Part shown: one piece after another, positions 14,262 through 23,012 of the stretch
How positions within the stretch are numbered: position 1 is the stretch's first letter
How the letters are laid out: each line of letters begins with the position of its first letter
NCBI GenBank assembly: GCA_023457235.1
Contig: JAEWMK010000328.1
Span: 1-25,903, forward strand
DNA: 25,903 nt
Direction of reading: 5' to 3'
Source of the DNA: Bacillota bacterium
GTDB taxonomy: Bacteria > Bacillota > Bacilli > Bacillales > Bacillaceae_J
Notes under the pieces: generated by a model
What the model saw: only the letters and a program-made list of their open reading frames with translations
Told to the model about the DNA's origin: nothing
The model's database searches: none
Program-made: the position numbers and the translations under genes

Positions 14262-14523
14262 TGACAACACCCCTTTCAATATACCTAGCGAATGCAATCG
14301 TTCCAATAAAAGACAAGATTCCAATCAAGAGGATAAATTCGAAGAATCCTGTATTCCCCAGAAGAACAGAAAAAATGGCGACTCCAGAGATGATATTGAT
14401 TCCTAATGCATCAAGGGCTTGGATGCGATCAGGGGCTGACGGTCCCTTCACCAACCGATAATTAATCGCGAAAATAGAGAATGTAAGAAAAAATAACGAG
14501 CATATAAGCATTCCTTTAATCAT
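14239..14523 (-). CDS. mrpF: Na+/H+ antiporter subunit MrpF
   Basis: The 94-residue protein has three hydrophobic helices and the signature GPSAPDRIQALDALG, which is typical of MrpF (MnhF, PhaF) proteins. In B. subtilis MrpF is needed for the antiporter and has also been linked to bile-salt (cholate) resistance. Its ATG overlaps the mrpE stop (ATGA), which indicates coupled translation. Confidence 0.93.
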   Translation of the reverse strand: MIKGMLICSLFFLTFSIFAINYRLVKGPSAPDRIQALDALGINIISGVAIFSVLLGNTGFFEFILLIGILSFIGTIAFARYIERGVVIERKHSE

Positions 14524-14999
14524 GGACGTGTCACCTTCTTTATCGCTGCTTCAAATCTAGTTGTCGAGCGAATAACGGCATCACTCGACTCAGGAATATC
14601 CATTGCATGGATATAGAATTTCTTATTATCAGGAGAGACTTCTACAACGACAGAACCTGGTGTTAATGTTAAGAGAAGAGCCAGTAGAATAACCTCTAAA
14701 TCTCCCTCCAATTCTGTTTCTAATGTAAATATGCCCGGGGTTACATTAATCTTCGGTCTTATCACCTGCCGAATGACGGTAATACTAGAAATAAACAACT
14801 CATATAAAAACAAAACAGCTAATTGCATAACGGCAAATAAAGTGATCGGATAAAACTTCGTTGGAAAATATTTACGTAGAATAAATAAGACTAATAGTCC
14901 GAATAAATAGCCGCTAAAAAAAGTTAACAACTCCCAGTTATCCTGTAGAAACATCCATAATACACCAATAAATAAATTGATTAAAACCTGCATGGGCAT
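14520..14999 (-). CDS. mrpE: Na+/H+ antiporter subunit MrpE
   Basis: This product of about 159 residues has two or three N-terminal hydrophobic helices and a soluble C-terminus. The segment LLTLTPGSVVVEVSPD is the recognisable MrpE core. The B. subtilis protein is 158 residues. I start at ATG 14997-14999 after AGGGGTGG; TTG 15005 is six bases upstream. There is a 39-base gap to mrpD, the only spacing in the operon that is not an overlap. Confidence 0.92.
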   Translation of the reverse strand: MPMQVLINLFIGVLWMFLQDNWELLTFFSGYLFGLLVLFILRKYFPTKFYPITLFAVMQLAVLFLYELFISSITVIRQVIRPKINVTPGIFTLETELEGDLEVILLALLLTLTPGSVVVEVSPDNKKFYIHAMDIPESSDAVIRSTTRFEAAIKKVTRP

Positions 15000-15038
15000 A
15001 TGCAACCACCCCTTTCCACCATGTCAATTAAGAATGAA

Positions 15039-16529
15039 TCATGCTTTGGGATCCACTCCTAGTACAGCCTCTACGTACATGTTTGGATTCATAAGCACAT
15101 CAACAGCTAAGTCCACATATTCATGAATGCCTTCCGCTCCTAAACCAAGAACAACTGTTAACGTAGTGAGAATACCAACCGGCAATAAAAGCCCTTTTGT
15201 TGTTCCTTTTTCCTCTTCAATCGTGATTTCCGTGTATCCCCAAAATACATTCATAAATATTTTCATTAAAGAATACAGCACAAATAGACTCGTAAGAAGA
15301 CCTATTCCCCCTAGCCAATAATAGCTAGCGTGAAAAGTCCCTTCTGTAATAAATATCTTTCCGAGAAATCCGCTTAACGGGGGAATTCCTGAAAGAGCCA
15401 AAGCAGCTATAAAAAACATCCATCCTAATGTTGGGTGCAGGCGAATGAGACCGCTCATTTCCTTCAGCTTGCTTGTTCCTGTTAAATGAATGATTGTCCC
15501 TCCCAACAGAAAGATAAGTGCTTTACCAATCATATCGTGGATAAAATAATAAAGTGTTCCTGTCAGTCCCTGGGTCGTAAAAGAAGCAACCCCTGCTAAA
15601 AGAAAGCCAACACCAACAATAACGTTATAAGCCAAAATTCTCCTTACATCCCCATAAGCAACAGCCCCTATTGCACCTAACAACATTGTGACTGCTGCTA
15701 GAATACCTATTAATAAATGTGTCGTTTCAGGCTGATGATAAAAGATGAGAGTAAAAATTCTTATTATAGCGTAGATCCCCACTTTCGTTAGAAGTGATAC
15801 AAAAATGGCCGAGATAGCCGTTGGTGGTGCACTATACGAGCTTGGAAGCCAAAAAAATAGAAATAATCCGGCCTTTAAGCTAAAAACAATTAAGAACAAA
15901 ATCGCTACTGTATTCATCAAGCCCTCCTGTCCAGTTTCCGCAACACGGACGGATAGATGAGCAAAGTTCAACGTTCCGTATATCGCATAAAGATAAGCGA
16001 TTGCGATGAGAAAAAGGAATGATGACAGAATATTTACTAAGATATATTTAATAGAGGCTTTAAGCTGTCTTTTCGTCCCCCCAATAGAAATTAACACATA
16101 CGAGGAAACGAGCATTACCTCGAAGCACACAAATAGATTAAAGATATCACCTGTGATAAAGGACCCATTTACACCAGCAATTAAGAATAAAAAAAGGGGA
16201 TAAAAATAGAAGGATTCTCTCTCTCTCCCAATAGAATGAAAGGCATATAGCACACAACAGAACGCAACAATACTCGTGATAAGGATTAGAAGAGCAGAAA
16301 ACATATCGAGCACCATGCTGACACCGAACGGAGCCTCCCAGCCACCGAGCTGAAGAGTTTGAATGCCATTTGTTTTGATTTCATTCACCAAATAAAGAGA
16401 TACAACTATAAGCCCAACAATCGAAAAAATACTTAGAAACCGCTGCAAACGAATATATTTTCTAAGTATCACAAGCAATAGCCCAGTTATTACTGGAATA
16501 ATAACAGGTAAAATTACCAAATTACTCAT
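15039..16529 (-). CDS. mrpD: Na+/H+ antiporter subunit MrpD (NuoN/ND2-like)
   Basis: The 496-residue protein has about 14 membrane helices and belongs to the proton-translocating antiporter family shared with complex I subunits NuoL/M/N. The family region is GDIFNLFVCFEVMLVSSY (about 127-144), with the conserved Glu in the first functional helix, followed by SLKAGLFLFFWLPSSYSAPP with the conserved Lys. It overlaps mrpC by eight bases. MrpA and MrpD are thought to form the two ion-translocating halves of the complex. Confidence 0.95.
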   Translation of the reverse strand: MSNLVILPVIIPVITGLLLVILRKYIRLQRFLSIFSIVGLIVVSLYLVNEIKTNGIQTLQLGGWEAPFGVSMVLDMFSALLILITSIVAFCCVLYAFHSIGRERESFYFYPLFLFLIAGVNGSFITGDIFNLFVCFEVMLVSSYVLISIGGTKRQLKASIKYILVNILSSFLFLIAIAYLYAIYGTLNFAHLSVRVAETGQEGLMNTVAILFLIVFSLKAGLFLFFWLPSSYSAPPTAISAIFVSLLTKVGIYAIIRIFTLIFYHQPETTHLLIGILAAVTMLLGAIGAVAYGDVRRILAYNVIVGVGFLLAGVASFTTQGLTGTLYYFIHDMIGKALIFLLGGTIIHLTGTSKLKEMSGLIRLHPTLGWMFFIAALALSGIPPLSGFLGKIFITEGTFHASYYWLGGIGLLTSLFVLYSLMKIFMNVFWGYTEITIEEEKGTTKGLLLPVGILTTLTVVLGLGAEGIHEYVDLAVDVLMNPNMYVEAVLGVDPKA

Positions 16530-16860
16530 CGTCGATCCCTCTCAGTTTTTCAGTATCGTCCACTCCTAACACCTGGTAAGAACGGTAGCTAAGCACTAGA
16601 AACAGAGCTGTTGTCGCAAAATTAATTACAATTGCCGTTAAAATTAGAGCCTGCGGCAATGAATCTGCATAAGTTAAATCCTTAGTCCACAAGAGAGGTG
16701 GGCCTCCTTTTTTCAATCCCCCCATCGTAATGATAAGAATATTGACAGCATGACCAATAATCGATGTCCCAAGAATAATCCTTAGAAGATTCTTCGTTAA
16801 TATTAAATACGTTCCGATGGCTACTAACACACCAACAAAAATAGACATTAACGTCTCCAT
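16522..16860 (-). CDS. mrpC: Na+/H+ antiporter subunit MrpC (NuoK-like)
   Basis: The 112-residue protein has three membrane helices and resembles complex I subunit NuoK. The segments GTSIIGHAVNILIITMGG and PQALILTAIVINFATTAL carry the family pattern, including the buried acid-free Mrp variant. Its ATG shares TAATG with the mrpB stop. Confidence 0.94.
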   Translation of the reverse strand: METLMSIFVGVLVAIGTYLILTKNLLRIILGTSIIGHAVNILIITMGGLKKGGPPLLWTKDLTYADSLPQALILTAIVINFATTALFLVLSYRSYQVLGVDDTEKLRGIDDE

Positions 16861-17285
16861 TATCGATCATCTCCTATACTCATAATGATCATAAGAGAAG
16901 TGCCGATCACCGCTAGGGCGACTCCAACATCAAATAACACTGCTGTAGCAAGTTCTGTTTCTCCAAAAATCGGAAGCTCAAAATAACCAAACGACTGTGA
17001 TAAAAATGGTTCATCTAAGAGCATCCCGCCCACGCCAGTCAAAACAGCAATTAATACTCCGACTGCTGCGAGAACTTTAAAGTCAACTGGTATATTCTTA
17101 CGAACGGACTCTATATCAAAGGTAAGAAATAGAAGGATAATAGCCGAAGAAAAAGCCAGCCCACCGATAAATCCTCCGCCAGGATAGTGATGTCCCGAAA
17201 TAAATAGATTGATGGCGAAGGTAAAAATAATCACGACTACGACCTTCGTTACGCCTCGGATAATTACATCATTTGGCTTCCTCAT
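16860..17285 (-). CDS. mrpB: Na+/H+ antiporter subunit MrpB
   Basis: The 141-residue protein has four hydrophobic helices with the MrpB signature GHHYPGGGFIGGLAFSSA near residue 30-47. It overlaps the end of mrpA by 17 bases. Length and content fit B. subtilis MrpB (143 residues). Confidence 0.95.
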   Translation of the reverse strand: MRKPNDVIIRGVTKVVVVIIFTFAINLFISGHHYPGGGFIGGLAFSSAIILLFLTFDIESVRKNIPVDFKVLAAVGVLIAVLTGVGGMLLDEPFLSQSFGYFELPIFGETELATAVLFDVGVALAVIGTSLMIIMSIGDDR

Positions 17286-19692
17286 TCTTATCCCTCCCTG
17301 CTAATCTAAGTTTAATTAAGATATAGACCCCTAATCCTGCGATGGTTAAGACGAGGATTTCGAGCATTGTATCAATTCCACGAAAATCCACAAGAATGGC
17401 ATTAACAACATTTTTGGCACCGGCAAGCTCATACGCATCCTCATAGTAACCTGAAATGGAAGGAAACAGACGCGTTCCATTAGCTGACAAGGCCACAATC
17501 GTGACAACTATACCAACTGCAATTGAAATTAATGCATTACTAACATTAAAACGAATATGACTCATTTCCTTCTTTAATTGCGGCAAGTGATAAAAGCACA
17601 ATAAAAACAAAACTGTTGTTACAGTTTCAACAACTAATTGCGTAAGTGCCAAATCTGGCGCACGGAACAAAACAAAGAAAAAGGAGACGAAAAACCCTAA
17701 TGCTCCTACAGAAATAACAGCTGTCATTCTTGATTTAGAGAGTAAAACTGTTAAGGCTGAAATCACCATCGCAATAACCAAACTTACCTCATAAATATTT
17801 ACCGGTGCATCCATTGAAGGCGTGAAGACAAATCCATCAAACAACCATAAGCTTCCACCCACCATTACAACGATGAATACAAAAATATAAACAAGATAAT
17901 CACGAATATATCCAGTCATATAACGATCGGTAATCCTTCTTGAGAACAGCTCCATTATTTTTAAAGCATTATCATATAATCGATTAAGCGTAGCAGCCTC
18001 CGGATAAATAAGATACACGCGGTACCATTTTCTAAGTGTTAGATACAAAATTGTACCTACAACGATGACACCGATTGTCATCCATAGCTCCGTATTAAAA
18101 CCATGCCAGGCACTAATTTCAATATGAAGCTTTCCTTTTTCCGCAAGTGCCGGCAAAACTCCAGACCATGCTGGTTGCAAAATATAAGTAGATAGAACAT
18201 TAGGAAAAATGAAAATTAGAATAACCAGCAAGCCCAAAACAAGTGGTGGTATTAACATTCCAATCGGTGCTTCATGTATCGGTTTTTCAATTTTAGGAAC
18301 TTTGTTTTTTCCTTTAAAGGTCTTAAAAATAAGAATCATACAATAGACAAATGTAAAGGAGCTTGCAATCCAAGCAAGTACCGGGATGAGCGTTCCGATG
18401 AAATTATTGTGAACAAAGTCCATCTTTACAATATTGATTACCGCTGCAAAAAACATTTCCTTACTGAGAAAACCGTTAAATGGCGGCAATCCAGCCATCG
18501 CAAAGCCACCAACGATGGTTAAAGTAAATGATATTGGCATAAGATGCATTAATCCACCAAGCCTACGGATATCACGTGTTCCTGTTTCATGGTCAATAAT
18601 CCCAACAACCATAAATAAAGAGCCCTTAAAAGTTGAGTGATTTACTAGGTGAAAAATCGCTGCAAAAACAGCAATGGCGTAAACGGAAGCTTCATCACCC
18701 AAGCCATAGTACAAGGCCGCCGAACCTAAGCCAAGGAGACTCATAATCAATCCGAGCTGGCTAATTGTTGAATAAGCGAGCAAAGCTTTCAAGTCGGTTT
18801 GCCGTACTGCATTAATCGAACCGTACATTAAAGTAACAAGCCCCACACCAGTAACAAGCCAGAACCACTCATACGTTCCACCAAAAACAGGTGTCAACCT
18901 AGCTACTAAATAAATCCCTGCCTTCACCATCGTCGCTGAATGAAGATAAGCACTGATTGGAGTAGGTGCTTCCATTGCATCCGGCAACCAAATACTGAAC
19001 GGAAACTGTGCCGACTTCGTGAATGCTCCCACTAGAATCAAAATCATGGCAGGAATAAACAAATCATGAGAAGAAAAAGATGTGATCTGGCCACTGGTTA
19101 CCATCTCACGAAGACTATATGTATCAGATATCATCGCCAGCATGATGAGCCCGGCAAGCATGGCTAATCCCCCAAAAATTGTAATTAACATGGACTTCTG
19201 AGCCCCATAGCGTGATTTATCTCGTTCATACCAATAGGCAATTAACAAGAATGAAGAAATACTAGTCATTTCCCAAAATACATATAAAACAAAAATATTA
19301 TCTGAGAATACTAGTCCCATCATCGCACCCATGAATAGCAGCAAATACACGTAGAAATTATGTAAAGCTTCACGATGCTTAGACAGATAATAAATAGAAT
19401 AAAGGACAACTAGTGTACCAATTCCGGCAATTAATAGCCCAAATAATAAACTTAATCCATCCATATGGATCGTGAAATCAATATTATATGATGGTATCCA
19501 CGGCATTGACGCTAATATAGTATTACGATTGGAAACTTCGGGAATAAAAGTGATTAAGTAAAGCAAGATTATAAGTGGAATAAAAAGAACAAACCACCCC
19601 GTATGAAGTTGAGAATTAAATTTTCTATATAAAAACGGAACGAAAACAACAAATAAAATTGGAAGCAAAATCATGAAATGCAATAACTGCAT
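17269..19692 (-). CDS. mrpA: Na+/H+ antiporter subunit MrpA (NuoL-like)
   Basis: The large subunit of about 807 residues has a NuoL-like proton-antiporter core (about 60-430) including FWEMTSISSFLLIAYW with the functional Glu and TKSAQFPFSIWLPDAMEAPTP-like sequence with the conserved Lys. A C-terminal extension (about 600-805) resembles NuoJ plus an MrpB-like end, as expected for Firmicute MrpA. I start at ATG 19690-19692 (MQLLHFMILLP), which matches the known B. subtilis N-terminus and is seven bases after AAGGGGGG; ATG 19698 is too near that site. It is the first gene of mrpABCDEFG. No convincing consensus promoter was found in the 150 bases upstream, which it shares with the divergent USP gene. 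Confidence 0.95.
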   Translation of the reverse strand: MQLLHFMILLPILFVVFVPFLYRKFNSQLHTGWFVLFIPLIILLYLITFIPEVSNRNTILASMPWIPSYNIDFTIHMDGLSLLFGLLIAGIGTLVVLYSIYYLSKHREALHNFYVYLLLFMGAMMGLVFSDNIFVLYVFWEMTSISSFLLIAYWYERDKSRYGAQKSMLITIFGGLAMLAGLIMLAMISDTYSLREMVTSGQITSFSSHDLFIPAMILILVGAFTKSAQFPFSIWLPDAMEAPTPISAYLHSATMVKAGIYLVARLTPVFGGTYEWFWLVTGVGLVTLMYGSINAVRQTDLKALLAYSTISQLGLIMSLLGLGSAALYYGLGDEASVYAIAVFAAIFHLVNHSTFKGSLFMVVGIIDHETGTRDIRRLGGLMHLMPISFTLTIVGGFAMAGLPPFNGFLSKEMFFAAVINIVKMDFVHNNFIGTLIPVLAWIASSFTFVYCMILIFKTFKGKNKVPKIEKPIHEAPIGMLIPPLVLGLLVILIFIFPNVLSTYILQPAWSGVLPALAEKGKLHIEISAWHGFNTELWMTIGVIVVGTILYLTLRKWYRVYLIYPEAATLNRLYDNALKIMELFSRRITDRYMTGYIRDYLVYIFVFIVVMVGGSLWLFDGFVFTPSMDAPVNIYEVSLVIAMVISALTVLLSKSRMTAVISVGALGFFVSFFFVLFRAPDLALTQLVVETVTTVLFLLCFYHLPQLKKEMSHIRFNVSNALISIAVGIVVTIVALSANGTRLFPSISGYYEDAYELAGAKNVVNAILVDFRGIDTMLEILVLTIAGLGVYILIKLRLAGRDKNEEAK

Positions 19693-19734
19693 TGGCATTC
19701 CCCCCTTTACGTTCTACATAGATTCCTAAATACG

Positions 19735-19763
19735 TTGACTGCTGATAAAGCATAGGGTATAGT
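19735..19763 (+). promoter_or_regulatory. Sigma-A promoter for the universal-stress-type gene
   Basis: TTGACT (19735-19740), a 17-base spacer and TATAGT (19758-19763) form a near-consensus promoter, leaving a leader of about 70 bases before the ATG at 19840. Confidence 0.75.
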
Positions 19764-19839
19764 CATACATAAACCTATCTAAAATAGCGATAGTCTTAGT
19801 TACAATCATTTGTCCATTGCTTACCGAGGTGAATAAAGT

Positions 19840-20529
19840 ATGAAGAAAAAAGATCGAATGGACGAAAGTATTCTCGTCTGTGTTTATTATGGTCCTAACG
19901 GCGAGCGTCTCATTCAACGGGGCTGTAGAATTGCCCAAATGCTTAATTGTCCTCTGTATATCCTAACGGTTGATCCTTCTCCATTCGATGAATTAGATGC
20001 GGAAAAATCTAACTATATTACTAGGTGGCAACAATTAGCTAAGGAGCATAATGCTCATGCATTTATTCTGAAGGATAAAGAAAAAAGACCCGTGTATAAA
20101 GTGATTGCTGAGGTTGCCAGAGAAAAGAATATTACACAAATTATTATTGGTCAGACAGCCCAGAGCCGTTGGGAGCAGATTGCAAAAGGGTCTATTATCA
20201 ACTCACTGCTTAAAGAGATCCCTTTCGTCGACCTTCACATTATTTCCGTAGCTCGTTATTTAAAAAATCCAGATAGACAATTCGAAAAAGGTATACGTGC
20301 CTATTTAATTAGGGAAGAGAACCACTACCGGCTCATCTTCAAGCATACAGAGGATGTCAAATTTGAAGGGATCTTCTTCAAGGAAATTGGCACAGATTTT
20401 AATAATGGGATTTTTAAGTTCATGAAAGATAAAGAAACTCTACAAGTACAAGTAAATGATGATATTGTTACGGATTTGTCAAATGTTGAAATGAAAACAG
20501 ACTCAGACTCTCTCGACGACTTTCTATAA
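19840..20529 (+). CDS. KdpD-like universal stress (USP) protein, divergent from mrp
   Basis: The first 145 residues of this 229-residue protein are a USP/HUP alpha-beta domain of the type found in the K+ sensor KdpD. The nucleotide-loop region reads IIIGQTAQSRWEQIAKGSIINSLL, with GQTAQSRW and KGS matching KdpD USP domains. There is no kinase, no membrane segment and no KdpD N-terminal domain. Residues 150-229 form a second, acidic module (KHTEDVKFEGIFFKE, ending TDSDSLDDFL) that I do not recognise. It starts at ATG after GAGGTG and has its own promoter. Its position head to head with the Na+/H+ antiporter suggests a role in cation homeostasis, for example as a soluble nucleotide-binding modulator; this is inference. 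Confidence 0.75.
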   Translation: MKKKDRMDESILVCVYYGPNGERLIQRGCRIAQMLNCPLYILTVDPSPFDELDAEKSNYITRWQQLAKEHNAHAFILKDKEKRPVYKVIAEVAREKNITQIIIGQTAQSRWEQIAKGSIINSLLKEIPFVDLHIISVARYLKNPDRQFEKGIRAYLIREENHYRLIFKHTEDVKFEGIFFKEIGTDFNNGIFKFMKDKETLQVQVNDDIVTDLSNVEMKTDSDSLDDFL

Positions 20530-20530
20530 T

Positions 20531-20560
20531 CCCCCACTTCATCCGGAGGGGGGGGGTTTT
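20531..20560 (+). terminator. Terminator with a nine-G arm after the USP gene
   Basis: CCCCC (20531-20535) pairs with the G run (20548-20556), and CTTC pairs with GGAG around an ATCC loop; TTTT follows at 20557-20560. The G9 homopolymer is longer than the C arm needs. Confidence 0.65.
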
Positions 20561-20571
20561 AGATTTATATT

Positions 20572-21135
20572 TTATAAATTTACATCGACTTTAATATGCC
20601 GCCGGATATCTTTATCTATTCCAATATAATGTAATGTCTCAGATGATGAATGATGGTTATAAATTTCCATAAGGATGGAAATCGCAATTCCCTTTCGATA
20701 AGCATGATAGCCGAATGTTTTTCTTAATGTATGCATGCCAATTTTCCCTAAAATTCCAACATCTTTTGCTGCTTTATTGATAATCCTATAGGCCTGTTGC
20801 CTCGTAATAGGCTGTTCATTCTTTTTCGACTTAAATAAAAAGTCACTGTCCTCTAACTTATAAATAGCAAAGTAGCTTATGAGTTCATTTTTTACTTTGG
20901 AATTTAAATAGTAAGCCCTCGTATCATCTCTGTTTTCATCTTTTAAATAGAGAAACTCCTTAATTTTGCCGCCTTCGCGAACATGTGCAACCCTTAACGA
21001 AAGTAAATCGTTCACCCTAATGCCAGTATTAATACCTAAAACAAATAGTAAGAGATCTCGCTGAGATTGTTTCTTTAATAGCTCTTTGATCGCATTTATT
21101 TTCTCAATATCTCTAATTGGCTCAACGAACTCCAC
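20572..21135 (-). CDS. Minimal tyrosine recombinase (phage-integrase family)
   Basis: The 187-residue protein is a tyrosine recombinase reduced to the catalytic domain. Visible active-site elements are Arg in NTGIRVNDLLSL, the HTLRKTFG box (H-x-x-R), a His in EIYNHHSSSETL and the nucleophile Tyr in LHYIGID. The N-terminal SAM-like core-binding domain of XerC/D and most integrases is reduced to about 25 residues. The start is GTG 21133-21135, placed seven bases after a perfect AGGAGG. Short stand-alone recombinases like this are common in Bacillus genomes, and their targets are mostly unknown. No prophage, attachment-site duplication or integron array is visible nearby. Confidence 0.82.
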   Translation of the reverse strand: MEFVEPIRDIEKINAIKELLKKQSQRDLLLFVLGINTGIRVNDLLSLRVAHVREGGKIKEFLYLKDENRDDTRAYYLNSKVKNELISYFAIYKLEDSDFLFKSKKNEQPITRQQAYRIINKAAKDVGILGKIGMHTLRKTFGYHAYRKGIAISILMEIYNHHSSSETLHYIGIDKDIRRHIKVDVNL

Positions 21136-21149
21136 AAGATTGCCTCCTA

Positions 21150-21190
21150 TTAATGTTACATAAATTAATGTTATCATTTATTTTGTAACA
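21150..21190. promoter_or_regulatory. Cluster of TAACAT/ATGTTA boxes upstream of the recombinase
   Basis: TTAATGTTA occurs at 21150-21158 and 21165-21173, and TGTTACA (21154-21160) is inverted as TGTAACA (21184-21190). On the minus strand TTGTTA, 17 bases and TAACAT could form a weak promoter. The boxes may be an operator or a recombinase binding site. Confidence 0.4.
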
Positions 21191-21218
21191 TAACAATAAA
21201 AAAGCCTTAACTGATTAT

Positions 21219-21253
21219 AAAAAAATCAGCTGCTAAATAGTATTAGCAACTGA
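21219..21253 (-). terminator. Terminator of the mechanosensitive channel gene
   Basis: TCAGCTGCTAA (21226-21236) pairs with TTAGCAACTGA (21243-21253) with one mismatch; on the minus strand seven T bases follow (21225-21219). Confidence 0.8.
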
Positions 21254-21261
21254 CTTTCTGA

Positions 21262-22362
21262 TTATTGCAAGTCTCTTTCTCTTCCTCTATCCTTTTCCTT
21301 CGTTGCAGCCTTCATCATACTTTCGGATTCCTTTGTTGTTATCAATGTTCTCGTTGGTAAGGCCACTTGCACACCCTCTGATTCAAGGATTTCCATGATG
21401 TTAAAATTGATATCCTGCTTCACTTGTAAATATTCCGCCCAAACGGTTGAGTTTGTAAAGAAATAGAGGAAAATATCGAGGCTGTTAACATTATAATTAT
21501 CAAATGTAACAAAAATCGTATCCGGGTGAACACCAGGATGCTTTTTCAGCATTTCTTCTATTTTATTTATTGTATTTTCTAGCTTTTCCTTCGGCGTCTC
21601 ATATGTGACACCTAATTGGAAGGTAATTCTCCGCTTCCCCATCTTACTCCAGTTCGTGATGGCCTCATTAGCTAACGTTGCATTCGGAACAGTTACTAAT
21701 GCTTGGGCGAACGTCCTTACCTTAGTACTTCGAAATGTTATATCCTCAACTGTGCCTTCAACGGTTGGTGTTAAGATCCAATCACCAATGGAAAACGGCT
21801 TTTCTGTAATAATAATAAGACCACCAAACAGGTTCCCAAGTGCATCCTTAGCAGCAAGCGCAACGGCAACCCCGCCGATACCTAACCCTGCCACTAAACT
21901 ATTGATATTATAGCCAAACTCTTGGAGAATGATGGTAAGACTAATTGCAACTATAACAAACCGTATCGTTTTTGATAAAAAAGGAATCAAGATTTCATCA
22001 ATTTCAACATTGAGCTTTTTGTTTATCTTCATGATGGCAATAGAGCTGGCAGAGGCCACATTATACAATCCCCATGTAATCATAATAATAATAAGGGATT
22101 TCATAATTTGTACAAATAATAGATTTCTCGGATCAATATAAGGGAAAAAACTAGCCGCAACATTAAAACCGATAATCACGAACAGCCATCTAATCGGCTT
22201 CTCAAAAGACAGCCAAATATGGGAAAAAAGATCTGTCGGCGTTTTATGTGCCAGTTTTAAAATGAGGTGAAAAATATATTTGGTGAAAACCTTTCTTAAG
22301 ATCAGAAATAGTAGGAATATCACTACTGAGATTGATACTTCATATAAGAATTCGTATGTCAT
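21262..22362 (-). CDS. MscS-family mechanosensitive ion channel
   Basis: This channel of about 366 residues has four or more membrane helices (roughly 10-30, 55-75, 80-105 and 130-180) and the MscS pore signature SLVAGLGIGGVAVALAAKDA followed by the conserved NLFGG and FSIGDWI segment of the beta domain. The C-terminal alpha/beta vestibule is complete. The length is close to B. subtilis YhdY. Such channels open under membrane tension and release solutes on hypo-osmotic shock, the counterpart of OpuA uptake encoded elsewhere in the window. I prefer ATG 22360-22362; TTG 22377 is an in-frame alternative. The C-terminal tail is highly charged (KEKDRGRERDLQ). Confidence 0.9.
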   Translation of the reverse strand: MTYEFLYEVSISVVIFLLFLILRKVFTKYIFHLILKLAHKTPTDLFSHIWLSFEKPIRWLFVIIGFNVAASFFPYIDPRNLLFVQIMKSLIIIMITWGLYNVASASSIAIMKINKKLNVEIDEILIPFLSKTIRFVIVAISLTIILQEFGYNINSLVAGLGIGGVAVALAAKDALGNLFGGLIIITEKPFSIGDWILTPTVEGTVEDITFRSTKVRTFAQALVTVPNATLANEAITNWSKMGKRRITFQLGVTYETPKEKLENTINKIEEMLKKHPGVHPDTIFVTFDNYNVNSLDIFLYFFTNSTVWAEYLQVKQDINFNIMEILESEGVQVALPTRTLITTKESESMMKAATKEKDRGRERDLQ

Positions 22363-22448
22363 AATTGATTCCCACAAAAATAAGCGCCCCTTTTATTTTG
22401 TATCTTTAATTCGACTTTATTAGTCTAACATACCTTCCCTACTATCAT

Positions 22449-22949
22449 TCAACAAATTTGATCCTGATCATGATCATCAATGATATAAGGAATCTTTTTA
22501 GGGGCATTTTGGATTCGCTGCATGAATTGCCCAGGCATATCGATATATTTAAATCCATATTGGGCGTAAAGTTTATGGGCATCGTATGTAACAAGCAGCA
22601 TCCTGCGGACCATTTGAAGTTCCGGATGAGTGGTAATGATACCCATCAACCACTTTGATAAACCGATGCCACGAAACTCAGGAACGACAAAGACATCACA
22701 AAGATAGGCAAACGTTGCCATGTCCGTAATAACTCGCGCAAAACCTACCTGTTCAATCGTCCCTGCCACATTCTCTTTATAAATTCCGAAGCAAAGCAAA
22801 GAATTTTCAATTGATTTCTCAACAATTTCCCGAGGACGATCCTTCGCCCAATAAGACTCATACCTAAGGAAATTATAAATGACATCGATATCCAATAAAT
22901 TTTTATCTGTAGAAATTAAAAAATCACTTTGCCTCCACTCCGTCATCAT
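22449..22949 (-). CDS. GNAT family N-acetyltransferase
   Basis: The 166-residue protein has the GNAT fold, with LCDVFVVPEFRGIGLSKWL carrying the acetyl-CoA pyrophosphate-binding motif (RGIGLS), and a C-terminal YAQYGFKYID strand typical of the family. The substrate cannot be inferred. It begins ATG-ATG after GGGGAGAGGG, about 60 bases downstream of the MFS gene and beyond its terminator. Confidence 0.88.
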   Translation of the reverse strand: MMTEWRQSDFLISTDKNLLDIDVIYNFLRYESYWAKDRPREIVEKSIENSLLCFGIYKENVAGTIEQVGFARVITDMATFAYLCDVFVVPEFRGIGLSKWLMGIITTHPELQMVRRMLLVTYDAHKLYAQYGFKYIDMPGQFMQRIQNAPKKIPYIIDDHDQDQIC

Positions 22950-22974
22950 GCATCCCTCTCCCCAAATTAAGTAT

Positions 22975-23004
22975 AAAAAAAATGGCTTTTATTAAAGCCA
23001 TTTT
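22975..23004 (-). terminator. Terminator of the MFS transporter gene
   Basis: AAAATGGCTTT (22979-22989) pairs with AAAGCCATTTT (22994-23004) around TATT; on the minus strand the stem runs into a T tract. Confidence 0.85.
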
Positions 23005-23012
23005 ATCATAAA

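Noticed and set aside
14261..14461. Plus-strand open frames across the mrp operon
   Set aside because: They are antisense shadows of conserved mrp genes, without ribosome binding sites.
20548..20556. G-quadruplex at the G9 run
   Set aside because: A single G run without further G tracts nearby cannot make a normal quadruplex; pairing with CCCCC as a terminator explains it.
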